Below, piece by piece: positions 9,029 through 18,700 of a stretch of 64,000 nt of DNA. The stretch is from W0P28-013 sp964570565 (GTDB lineage: Bacteria > Bacteroidota > Bacteroidia > Bacteroidales > Paludibacteraceae). The position numbers were made by a program, and so were the translations under genes. Positions within the stretch are counted from its first letter, which is position 1. Each line of letters begins with the position of its first letter. The stretch lies in assembly GCA_964570565.1 (NCBI GenBank), contig CAZMYT010000003.1, positions 282,507 through 346,506 on the forward strand, written 5' to 3'. The notes under the pieces are model-generated. The model saw only the letters and a list, made by a program, of their open reading frames with translations. It had not been told where the DNA came from and ran no database searches.

Positions 9029-10105
9029 ATGACACTCTATCCAAAACTAATTTTAGATGCGCTAACGCATGTACGATATCCTGGTACAGGTAAAGATATT
9101 GTTTCTTCGGAAATGATAGAAGACGACTTGCGTATCGAAGGAAACAAAGTAACCTTTTCACTCGTCTTCGACAAACAAAACGATCCATTTGCTAAATCGC
9201 TTGTAAAAGCTTGCGAACAAGCGATTTTAACCTACGTATCGCCCGAAGTAGATATCAAAGGTAATATTACCATAAAATCAAAACAACCCATTGCAAAACC
9301 AACTGAAAAACCATTGGCTGGTGTAAAATACACCGTTGCCATTTCATCAGGCAAAGGTGGTGTTGGAAAATCGACCGTATCGGCAAACTTAGCCGTAGCC
9401 TTGGCAAAACTTGGCTATAAAGTAGGTTTATTAGATGCCGATATTTATGGACCGTCGATGCCAAAAATGTTTGGACTCGAAGACGAACATCCCACTGCTG
9501 AATTAATTGATGGGAAAGAATGGATTCTTCCAATCGAAAAATATGGCGTTAAACTTCTGTCCATCGGTTTTTTTGTTGACCCCGACAAAGCGCTTATTTG
9601 GCGTGGGGCAATGGCTAGCAACGCCATAAAACAACTTATCAATGACGCACAATGGGGCGAACTAGATTATTTTCTGATTGACTTACCTCCTGGGACTAGC
9701 GACATTCACTTAACCTTGGTACAAGCCTTGCAACTAAGTGGCGCCATTGTAGTAAGTACGCCACAACAAGTAGCCTTGGCGGATGCACGCAAAGGCTTAC
9801 AAATGTTTCAAACGGATAAAATAGAAGTGCCAATTCTCGGATTGGTGGAAAATATGGCGTGGTTTACACCTGCAGAGTTGCCAGAAAATCGTTATTATAT
9901 TTTTGGTAAAGATGGCTGCAAAAACCTAGCTGAAGAAAAAAATGTACCACTGTTGGCACAAATTCCAATCGTACAAAGTATTTGCGAAAGTGGCGACACG
10001 GGAGAACCCGTTGCCTTAAAAGATAACTCGATATTAAGCGAAGCGTTCCGCATGCTAGCTACCAACGTAGTAACTAGCTTAGAAAATGCAGCAAATCATC
10101 AATAA
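9029..10105 (+). CDS. mrp: Mrp/ApbC-family P-loop iron-sulfur cluster carrier
   Basis: A 358-residue protein with an N-terminal MIP18/DUF59-like domain (residues 1-95) and a C-terminal Mrp/NBP35 ATPase domain. The deviant Walker A motif SSGKGGVGKSTVSANLA begins near residue 106, followed by DADIYGPSMPKMFG and the LIDLPPGTSDIHLT motif. Members bind and deliver Fe-S clusters; the usual CPxC cluster motif is not present, as the corresponding segment reads NMAWFTPAELPENRYYIFG. proC follows after 13 bp. Confidence 0.93.
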   Translation: MTLYPKLILDALTHVRYPGTGKDIVSSEMIEDDLRIEGNKVTFSLVFDKQNDPFAKSLVKACEQAILTYVSPEVDIKGNITIKSKQPIAKPTEKPLAGVKYTVAISSGKGGVGKSTVSANLAVALAKLGYKVGLLDADIYGPSMPKMFGLEDEHPTAELIDGKEWILPIEKYGVKLLSIGFFVDPDKALIWRGAMASNAIKQLINDAQWGELDYFLIDLPPGTSDIHLTLVQALQLSGAIVVSTPQQVALADARKGLQMFQTDKIEVPILGLVENMAWFTPAELPENRYYIFGKDGCKNLAEEKNVPLLAQIPIVQSICESGDTGEPVALKDNSILSEAFRMLATNVVTSLENAANHQ

Positions 10106-10118
10106 GAGAGAAACACAT

Positions 10119-10898
10119 ATGAAAACAACTTTAAAAGTGGGCGTAATTGGCATTGGAAATATGGGCGGCGCTATTGCTAATGCTTTAGCCACAGATAGTA
10201 TAACCCCACACAACCTATGGATTTCGGACATTAACACGACGGCAACAAACGCTTTCAAAAATAAATTTACCGATGTACATGTCACGTCTAGTCAAGAATT
10301 GGCGTCTACTGTTGACATTCTTATTCTAGCCGTTAAGCCATGGTTAGTGGAGACGGTTTTATCAGAAGTAAGCCCTAAATTATCAGACAAACAACTGTTG
10401 ATTTCGATTGCAGCGGGCATCGATTTTGAAACGTTAGGCAAACTTTTGCCAACCATGCCACTCTTCCGAATCATTCCAAACACAGCTATTGCAGTGCATG
10501 AAAGCATGAGTTTTATAGCGGCACATAATGCCACAGAAACACAAACCAAGGTTGTAGTGGAATTATTCGAATCTATGGGAAAAACAATGGTTATAAATGA
10601 ATCCTTGATGACTGCAGCCACCTCATTGGCTTCATGCGGTCTTGCTTATGCCCTTCGCTATTTACGAGCGGCTTCGGAAGGCGGTGTAGAGTTAGGTTTT
10701 ACAGCTTCGGCGGCGCACCAAATAGTAGCACAAACAATGGTTGGTGCAGCGCAACTCATCTTAGAACAAGATACACATCCAGAAGCGGAAATCGATAAAA
10801 TATGTACCCCTGGTGGATGGACTATAAAAGGATTAAATGCGATGGAAGAAGCGGGTTTCACAAACGCTGTGATACAAGGTTTACTCACCAACAAGTAA
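10119..10898 (+). CDS. proC: pyrroline-5-carboxylate reductase
   Basis: Last step of proline synthesis, reducing pyrroline-5-carboxylate to proline. The 259 residues start with a Rossmann motif VGVIGIGNMGGAIANAL, contain AVKPW (dinucleotide site) and end with the family segment CTPGGWTIKGLNAMEEAGF. ATG at 10119 is preferred because it sits behind a purine-rich AAGAGAGAAA and directly precedes the Rossmann strand; an in-frame ATG at 10086 overlaps mrp. Confidence 0.95.
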   Translation: MKTTLKVGVIGIGNMGGAIANALATDSITPHNLWISDINTTATNAFKNKFTDVHVTSSQELASTVDILILAVKPWLVETVLSEVSPKLSDKQLLISIAAGIDFETLGKLLPTMPLFRIIPNTAIAVHESMSFIAAHNATETQTKVVVELFESMGKTMVINESLMTAATSLASCGLAYALRYLRAASEGGVELGFTASAAHQIVAQTMVGAAQLILEQDTHPEAEIDKICTPGGWTIKGLNAMEEAGFTNAVIQGLLTNK

Positions 10899-10916
10899 AA
10901 AACAACTTCTCATAAA

Positions 10917-10950
10917 ATTAAAAGCCAAACAAATGTTTGGCTTTTAATTT
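10917..10950. terminator. bidirectional terminator between proC and the surface operon
   Basis: Long palindrome AATTAAAAGCCAAACA..TGTTTGGCTTTTAATT with T-rich sequence on both sides. It serves rightward proC and the leftward operon that ends at 10952. Confidence 0.85.
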
Positions 10951-10951
10951 T

Positions 10952-12319
10952 TTATTGTTCAGGATTGAAATTGATAAGCTTTTGTGCAATAGTACGACCC
11001 AGTGTTGGAGACAAGTCGAGCTCTAAATCTTCAATGGATTTAAGAGAACGTTTCGCCTCGACTAATGAAGAAATCTGAGACGAAGATAAGAAATTATCAC
11101 TCACATAGTCGACTGCAGGATCAAACGGTTTGTCCTGTTTTTCCCACGAACCGGTACGGATATTCAAATCACGACTGTCATTTTTATAATAAATATAATG
11201 AACAGCATCATTAGCTGAAGCCGAAGCTATTCCAGATAGTATAATTAATCCCGTGGAGGTAGACGTCAAATCGTACGACACTTGTGCCCACGCTTGCGCG
11301 CTCTGTTCGCAATCGTAATAATAAATTTTATGATAAACAACCGACTTGTCAGATTTCACTTCGCGTAAAAAGCCTTTCATCTTCACCTCTTTGAACTTTG
11401 ATTTCTGCATATTCACATCGTTGATACGGCAAGCCAAATGAGCTCGCACAGGAATTATAGCCGATTTCAAATCCAAATTATTGGCCAAAGCACGTTTCTG
11501 TTCTTCAATCAAAGCTTCGGTTTGATATAAATCGACAATACGCAAAAAAGGATCGTTATGGCGTTCAACCAATGTTTTCACTTCGGCTACCATCATATTA
11601 GCCAACTGGCGATGGCCATAGGCATTGCGTACATCGACAAAAGCAACTGTTAATACACCTTTATTTATAGCTTCTTGGCGTAAATCGAGGGCATCTTTAA
11701 AACTACTATCGATATTGAGCACACGACCTAATTGTAAATAAGCTGCACGATATTTACCATTCGTCATATTAGCCACTGCTTGACGATAGATAGGTTCACA
11801 TTTGCAATATTTGACCAATTCTGCCGCTCTTTCATAAGTAGGATCAACATCCACTACTTGGTCGAACAGAGCCGCAGCCTCGCTAAATTTTTCTTCATCC
11901 ATCAAGGCTTCTGCTTGACGATATTTATTAGATAAAAAACGCGTTTTTGATTCTCGAAATTGCCCCTCAATGCGCGAGTCAATATTAAGTTCCATATCGT
12001 ACGGAGCGACTTGATTTCGCAAATCTCTTAATTTGAGATAAGAACTCACCACCTGATCATCATCCAAAGCAGCATAAGCTTGCTCTATTTGATCTGAGAG
12101 CTGTTCCGAATAGCGTGTCGACATACGTATCAAACCGATACGTGCATCGATATAATCAGGTTTCTTTTTGAGTGCTTTGATGTATTGATCCAAAGCCGAC
12201 TCGTACAAACCTGCTGCCTCGTACTTATTAGCTTGTTTGGTATATTTTATATACACACACGATGAAACTAATAAAAGAACAAGAACACTACTCGTAAAAA
12301 AAAGTAAAAATCTCTTCAT
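10952..12319 (-). CDS. TPR-containing lipoprotein
   Basis: A 455-residue lipoprotein: signal segment MKRFLLFFTSSVLVLLLVSSC with lipobox LVSSC. The N-terminal half contains tetratricopeptide-like repeats (YEAAGLYESALDQYIKALKK around residues 33-52, and FSEAAALFDQVVDVDPTYER near 145-165). The C-terminal half has mixed beta strands without a family I recognise. It is the last of four leftward genes with gaps of 7-17 bp. Such TPR lipoproteins often scaffold envelope complexes; here that is inferred from the operon. Confidence 0.8.
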   Translation of the reverse strand: MKRFLLFFTSSVLVLLLVSSCVYIKYTKQANKYEAAGLYESALDQYIKALKKKPDYIDARIGLIRMSTRYSEQLSDQIEQAYAALDDDQVVSSYLKLRDLRNQVAPYDMELNIDSRIEGQFRESKTRFLSNKYRQAEALMDEEKFSEAAALFDQVVDVDPTYERAAELVKYCKCEPIYRQAVANMTNGKYRAAYLQLGRVLNIDSSFKDALDLRQEAINKGVLTVAFVDVRNAYGHRQLANMMVAEVKTLVERHNDPFLRIVDLYQTEALIEEQKRALANNLDLKSAIIPVRAHLACRINDVNMQKSKFKEVKMKGFLREVKSDKSVVYHKIYYYDCEQSAQAWAQVSYDLTSTSTGLIILSGIASASANDAVHYIYYKNDSRDLNIRTGSWEKQDKPFDPAVDYVSDNFLSSSQISSLVEAKRSLKSIEDLELDLSPTLGRTIAQKLINFNPEQ

Positions 12320-12326
12320 AAATTGC

Positions 12327-13700
12327 TTATTGTTTTACAATGGCGGCCTCAAATTCCCGAAAATAACGAATTTCTATTTGACGAGCCCCCTCTTCATAGG
12401 CACTTAAGCCTGCTTTAACATAGTCTAATTGCGTGCCAGATATATTATTTAAAAAGCGATCGTACACTACACGGTCTTTATAATACAACTGAATTTGTCC
12501 ATTGAGTGCGGTGGAATACAACCCATTTGATTGGCTTTTGGCCGTGGTATTAGTCGCAATTTTTAAAATATAATCCGCCTTTTGACGATTAGTTGAAATA
12601 AAATAACCCGCATTCAAAAATAGATGTTCAAACATAGGTGCCAACACTAAACATGATGCAGCTTGAGATAAATTTTGTTCAATTGATTCAATAAACACAG
12701 ATGGTTTAACCACCGAAACCTGCATGGTGGCATCTTGAACTGGAATTTGAACCAGCCAACGACGTACCGCAAAATCGACTGCCGATTCCAACAAGAGTTT
12801 GTTAATATCCAATGCAAACCGAATGGTTTCTACCGATTTCCTTGAACGAACTGTTGGCAGCACAAACCCGGCTTTCCCTTGGTCATCAGTGAACTTATTG
12901 GCATTTTGTACCGATCGTTCTGAATAGGTTATCATTACCGGGAAATTTGCAATGGGTTTTCCCTTTGACGTCTGCAAAGAACATACCAAATCAGATTCTG
13001 GAATAGATTCACCCATCTTGCAAGTCACTTCATTTCGTACCGTCTTCAATTGTAAACTATTGAGTAATTCGTACGAACGACTATACGCTATTTGGGTCAA
13101 ATTGATTTCGGCACTATCAATAGTTACTAAAATTTGTTCATTCAAATAGGCTTTTACCGCATCTAACGATTTTGCATAATCAATAATGGCGGTTTTGTAA
13201 TCCATTTTTTGTTCTGCCTCTTGGGCTGCTACGTAAAACACTTTAGCCGATTCCACCGCCAATCGACGTTTACGTGCCTGAGTGGCCGCATACTGTGATT
13301 TGGACAAACGATAATAGACCCAATACCCTTTACGATCTTCATAAGAAGCTACTTTCTCGTAACCCTCAATATCTTTTTGTGCACGTGCTTTGATGATGGA
13401 GGTAAAATCATCTTTGAGCTGTTTGTCATCTTCAATCGTTATCATCAACGTAGATGCTGAAATGCTAACTGAAATTTCAGACGCTAAATCATTCAATGCA
13501 TTTTGCGCTGCCAAATCATAATGAGCGGTTGACTTCTTAACCTTGGGCGCATAACCAATACCAATATAATAATTAGCATCAGACACACGATTAACAACCC
13601 ACTCGGGCGCTTTGTTTTTTGCGCATGCATGAAGTGTGCCACCGCCAAGCAGTAGCACACCACATAATATTAGGCTTGTAAACCTATTGACATTCTTCAT
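12327..13700 (-). CDS. LPP20-like lipoprotein
   Basis: About 457 residues starting MKNVNRFTSLILCG with a lipobox-like GTLHAC. Residues 25-150 resemble the LPP20 lipoprotein domain: APEWVVNR, YYIGIGYAP, then AQNALNDLASEISVSI. The second half is beta-rich and ends in a domain (about residues 350-455) resembling an oligomerising lipoprotein domain: YFISTNRQKADYILKI, then LYYKDRVVYDRF. ATG at 13700 is preferred over the in-frame GTG at 13706. It begins 10 bp after the stop of the OmpA-family gene. Confidence 0.75.
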   Translation of the reverse strand: MKNVNRFTSLILCGVLLLGGGTLHACAKNKAPEWVVNRVSDANYYIGIGYAPKVKKSTAHYDLAAQNALNDLASEISVSISASTLMITIEDDKQLKDDFTSIIKARAQKDIEGYEKVASYEDRKGYWVYYRLSKSQYAATQARKRRLAVESAKVFYVAAQEAEQKMDYKTAIIDYAKSLDAVKAYLNEQILVTIDSAEINLTQIAYSRSYELLNSLQLKTVRNEVTCKMGESIPESDLVCSLQTSKGKPIANFPVMITYSERSVQNANKFTDDQGKAGFVLPTVRSRKSVETIRFALDINKLLLESAVDFAVRRWLVQIPVQDATMQVSVVKPSVFIESIEQNLSQAASCLVLAPMFEHLFLNAGYFISTNRQKADYILKIATNTTAKSQSNGLYSTALNGQIQLYYKDRVVYDRFLNNISGTQLDYVKAGLSAYEEGARQIEIRYFREFEAAIVKQ

Positions 13701-13709
13701 ATACACGTT

Positions 13710-15710
13710 TTATTTCTTCAAATAGATGTCTTTTAAAGCGTTAGCTTTATCAATCGCTTCTTTACTTTTTGGATCCACTAGCTCTGGTGCCATTTTTGGT
13801 ATCATCAGAGTTATACCTGGTTCCACGTTGTTAGGATCGGTTATTTGGAACATATTAGCTTCATAAATATATACCCAGAAAGCTTGTTCTCCATTGAACC
13901 ACTTACGTGAAATTTGTGCTAAGTAAACCCCTTTCTTCACCTCTTCTTCGCCAATAAACTCAGTATATTTCAAGAATACTGGCACCTCACCAACACCCTC
14001 TAGGTAAACAGTTGGGATTTTCCGTTCTGTTTGAGGTTGGCTTGGAGTTTGAGTTTGAGTTGGCGTACTTGGTACTTTCGATGAAACTGCAGGAACTTCC
14101 ACTTTTGGTTGTTCCACGGTTGGAGGTACATATCCAATAGGTACAATTTCTACGCGACGATCTTTAGAGATTTGATGCGAATGTTCGTTGTACTTAAATG
14201 GACGATTAGCACCAAACGAGGCTACTTTCAACTGGGATTCTGTTACACCTTTCGTTTTTAAAATATTGGCAACAGCCTCTGCACGTTTCATGGCAAGACG
14301 TTGATTATACTCGTCGGTTCCTGTTTTACAAGCGTGACCATTTACCGAAACGCCCATATCAGGATGTGCCACCAAAACAGCCGCTACCTTATCCAAAATA
14401 TCTGCTGGTTGCAACTTTGGTTCGTATTTATCAAAATCAAAATAGATTACAGAAGTAGACAATGCTTTTTCAAGTACCACAGATGCTTTGGCAATTGAAT
14501 CTTTTTTGCCTTGAGTAATGGTAATTGTATCGCGTAATACCAATGTATCTTTTACAATTAAGGTATCATACACGTACACAATTTTTTCTTTCACCTTCTT
14601 CTCTTTTTTCTCCTTTTTCGCTTTTGGAGTTAAACGTCCCATATACACATTCAAGCCCAATTTCACTCCACCAGAAAGCGCATTAAATCCACTTACATTT
14701 TGCGTGCCAATCAAACCATTATAAGCCGTCATAAATTGATGATCGGCATTTTGAAAGCCAAGTGGCACTTTATTAGCCTCAGCCACAGGTTCTATGTTAT
14801 TAAAACCATAATTGGCATAAATTCCCACTAATAAATCGGTACGTTTACCAATTTGAAACAAGGCGCCAAATTCCATAAAGGCTTTATAGCTATATAACGG
14901 ATTTGCAAATGTTCCGTTCTGACCTTGATTTTGTTCGGTGTAAAATTCATGAACATCGTGCAACGTCAAATCCCATTGTGGATAATAACCCGTATGGGTC
15001 ATAGAGCCACCTGTGACACGATAACCTGAATAGAGTGGGATGCCAAATTTAGCACCTAAAGCGGCATAAATACCTGTTCTTCCGTTAAAATTATGTTGGA
15101 ATTGAAAAGCTAACGGAATTTCGACCATACAAGTCACTTGACGTTCTGTCCAATCATTCATTTTAACATGATGATTATAGGTTTCACCCTCAGAATCAGT
15201 TACACCATTCCACACATATTCACCATTGAGTGTTGCCACCGAACCATAATTGCTCGCATAAGCTCCCGTACCAATACCCATCCAAGGAAGGAAGAAATAG
15301 GAAAAACCAATATTAGCGGTAGCCGATGGAAGAAGAAATGTTTGTGCTCCACCTTGTACGGTATATAGCAAATCGCTCACACCGCCACCTGCGCCAAATT
15401 GGAAATAAAAACCCTTTCGTAATGGATGACGTGGCTCTTTTTTGGAGGACGACACAGTATCAGTTGCTTCCGAATTTACCAGTAAAGAATCAGAATTGGT
15501 TGTAGAATCGTTCACAGGTGATTCCTCTGCCACAGCAAACGGATCCACAACAGGAGTTGCTGGAGTAGTTTTAATTTCCTCTGTTGTGGTGGGAGCAAGC
15601 ACGCTACCACTTATGGAATCGGGTGCACCAAAAACGAAATCAGCCTCTTGAGCAAACGCATTTAGGCTAAAAGCCGTAATGGTTAAAGATAAAATTAAAT
15701 TTGTTTTCAT
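13710..15710 (-). CDS. OmpA-family outer membrane protein with LysM-like tail
   Basis: A 666-residue protein with a signal peptide (LSLTITAFSLNAFA, then Q), an acidic Ser/Thr/Glu-rich linker (about 20-80), an outer-membrane beta-barrel (about 85-360), a Lys-rich segment, a peptidoglycan-binding OmpA domain (about 430-530; NGHACKTGTDEYNQRLAMKR, ending DRRVEI), a Pro/Gln/Thr linker, and a C-terminal LysM-like module (about 597-640: YLAQISRKWFNGEQAFWVYI, then NNVEPGITLMIPK). It would link outer membrane and cell wall. It sits between the giant surface protein and two lipoproteins in one operon. Confidence 0.88.
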   Translation of the reverse strand: MKTNLILSLTITAFSLNAFAQEADFVFGAPDSISGSVLAPTTTEEIKTTPATPVVDPFAVAEESPVNDSTTNSDSLLVNSEATDTVSSSKKEPRHPLRKGFYFQFGAGGGVSDLLYTVQGGAQTFLLPSATANIGFSYFFLPWMGIGTGAYASNYGSVATLNGEYVWNGVTDSEGETYNHHVKMNDWTERQVTCMVEIPLAFQFQHNFNGRTGIYAALGAKFGIPLYSGYRVTGGSMTHTGYYPQWDLTLHDVHEFYTEQNQGQNGTFANPLYSYKAFMEFGALFQIGKRTDLLVGIYANYGFNNIEPVAEANKVPLGFQNADHQFMTAYNGLIGTQNVSGFNALSGGVKLGLNVYMGRLTPKAKKEKKEKKVKEKIVYVYDTLIVKDTLVLRDTITITQGKKDSIAKASVVLEKALSTSVIYFDFDKYEPKLQPADILDKVAAVLVAHPDMGVSVNGHACKTGTDEYNQRLAMKRAEAVANILKTKGVTESQLKVASFGANRPFKYNEHSHQISKDRRVEIVPIGYVPPTVEQPKVEVPAVSSKVPSTPTQTQTPSQPQTERKIPTVYLEGVGEVPVFLKYTEFIGEEEVKKGVYLAQISRKWFNGEQAFWVYIYEANMFQITDPNNVEPGITLMIPKMAPELVDPKSKEAIDKANALKDIYLKK

Positions 15711-15727
15711 ATTGAATCTGATCTGTG

Positions 15728-18700
15728 TTATTCTACAATGAATTTAGAAATATACTGTTGACCGTTGGTAGCCGTGAAGCGCACTAAGTAAACACCTTGA
15801 ACCACCATTGCAGGCATCGACGTATATTCCGTAATTTGATTCGTTTGATACACCTTCATACCTTGCGAATTAAATACTTCTAAATATCCAGCACTTAATT
15901 GTAATTCATCAAATGGCAATTCTACCATCAGTGTTTCATGTGGTCGGGCAGGAACTGGATACACTTTAATACGAACATCTGAACCAGTTTGTGCTAACAC
16001 ACACACTTTATCACACGAACGGTAAACAAGACCCTCGGTAGTGGTTAATACTACATAATAAGTTCCGCTTAAACCTCCCGTTTGTTGATAGAATTGCTGT
16101 GTAGCACCCTCAATTTTTTCACCATTGCGATACCATTGGTATGAATTAAATTTAAGACTTTCACTTGGAGCTGGCTGCTCATTAGCTTCCTGATTATCAA
16201 CAAAAATGATATCATTCCATTTAGTATGTAAATAACCATCTACCGAAATAGACATTACCAATGTGTCGACCACACTTTCGCAACCATATTGAGAACGAGC
16301 ATCCATAAATTGTACAAACACTTTGTAAGTTCCTGCATGAGCAGCAGCTGGTTTGGTGATTACAATGACGCTATCTAACGGAATTGCTGTGTAATCAACA
16401 TCAACAAATCCTTGAGCTTTAGCACGATCGTCGAACATTAATTTATAACGATTTGGAACACCTGCAAGTGTGCTAATTTCAAATTGCATCGTCGACTCCG
16501 TTTCACAAATTGGTGCAATTTGGGTAACTTCCACTACTGGCGTTTTACATAACACAGCACGTAAAGTAACTTTATAATCGCAACCGTACGAAGTGAAATC
16601 ATTCATTAAGAATGTTTGTCCATCTTCAAAGAAACGTACATCTTCCGTATGGCTATCGTAAGAATAAGTGTATGTGTAATTGAATGGGAAATCGTCTTGA
16701 CAGATATACACATTACGAGTAGTAGCACGATGATCAGACATAATGTAACGTACAGTATCGGTCGAAGCTTGCCAGCCACCACTACAAAGCGTGTCTTTTG
16801 CCTCACGTATAAAGGTAAATGTCATTGGGAAACGCGCATTCAGCACATTAGCTCTAACAAACTGATACGTTTCCGTAGCCAACGCATTACCAATAACGGC
16901 ATAACTAGTGGTATCCACTAACACCGTAACAGGAGTTTCACCCGAATTATCAATCACCGCTTTTGCCCAATCACAACGCATTCTCCAACGATATTCAATT
17001 TTTCCATCGCCACCAGTAGCTGGTGTAGCGCTACCTAAAACCATATCATAGAACCCATCAGCCGTGGTGAAACAAAGTGTATCATTCATAGCCACTACAG
17101 CACCCGGATCAAATGGTGCATAAATTTTCATCGTCGCTTTACCAGTCGAATTAGTCCAAGGTGCACATCTACCATCTTTAACTTGACGAACAAATTCATA
17201 AGCCACGTTGGCAGTCATAGTGGCTGGATCAGGCGTTAAAGTAGCCGCAGTTGCACCTGCTATTTCAGCGCCATTCATTAACCAACGGTATTCGATATTG
17301 GTATCACCACCTGTGGCAGCTGTTACTTCTGTAATTTCAGGAACTACATCAGAGGCACAAAGTACAGTATCTATTGCTTGTATTTCGCCTGCTACAAATG
17401 GGGCATACACTACCAATGTCCACGCGCCAGTTGACTGAACGGTATCACCTAACTGACATTTATCATCAGTAACCCATCTCTTATAAGTATAAGTGCCTGG
17501 AACCATACCAGTAGGAGGTGTAAATGCTTTAGCAGCTGCACCAGCAATAATGGTATCGTTACATTTCCAAATATAGGTGGTATTAAATCCTGTTGTTGCA
17601 TCGGTGATGCTATTGATTATTTTTGGTGCTACCCCATCACAAACCGTATCATTTGTAGCTGCAATTTCACCTGGATTAAATACAGGATAGATTACCAAAC
17701 GATAGTCGCCAGTAGATTTTGTCCATGTGTTGCAACGACCATCCTTAGCCTCACGTGTATACACATACTCACCAGCAACGGTTTCGGTCGGCGTATAAGT
17801 AGCGGTATTGGTTGATGCAATTACCACATCATCTTGTTTCCAACGATAGGTAATATTTTTATCTCCTTCTGCAGCATCGGTTATGCTACCAATTGTTTTA
17901 GGTGCTCCTACACCGCAAATCGTATCATTGGTAGCTTCGATTTCTCCTGCTGTAAAATTTTCAAGTATCACGAGTGTCCACAAACCAGCAGATTGAATAT
18001 AAGACAGTTGACAAGTATTGTCTTTCACCCAACGTTCAAAGTTATAAGTTCCAGGAACGGTTTCGGTAGGTACAAATTCTTTGACAGTATTATATATGGT
18101 ATCACGATCTGTTGGAGTCGCGGCATTAATTTGAATCCACATGTAATCATATTTGCTATCACCACCAGTAGGAGAAGTCACGTCGTCAATTTTATTATTG
18201 GTGCTTCCAAAACAAGTTGTATCATTTTTGGTATCAATTGTACCAGCCTCAAACTTAGACAATTTTGGTAATTTAATTTGCACCTTCTTATATGCATTAT
18301 TTACAGAGTCCGTTAAAATAATCGTTTTATCGGATTCACATTTAAGAGTAACTGTGGCATTTCCAGCAGCCAAGGCAACCCAGTCATTATTAGAAGAACT
18401 CCATTTTGAGCCATTAACCGTGCTTACTGTAAAATTCTGAGTTACTTTACGCACATCTTCAATACCGGTGTCGGCAGTTGCCTCTTTCAACATAATAGGA
18501 GCTACAGAAGCCAACGCTGCATCGGTACCATCTAATCCTACTAACTGAGGATAAACCGATGCTCCGCACAACCAATTGACAGGATCGGAGGTAAACATGG
18601 CAATGTTATACATTTCAGATGTTTTACGAGCTACAACCGTAGCTGTTCCCAAATTGGTACCTACAGCCGTAGTGGCACACATTTGATAGTCAAAATAAGC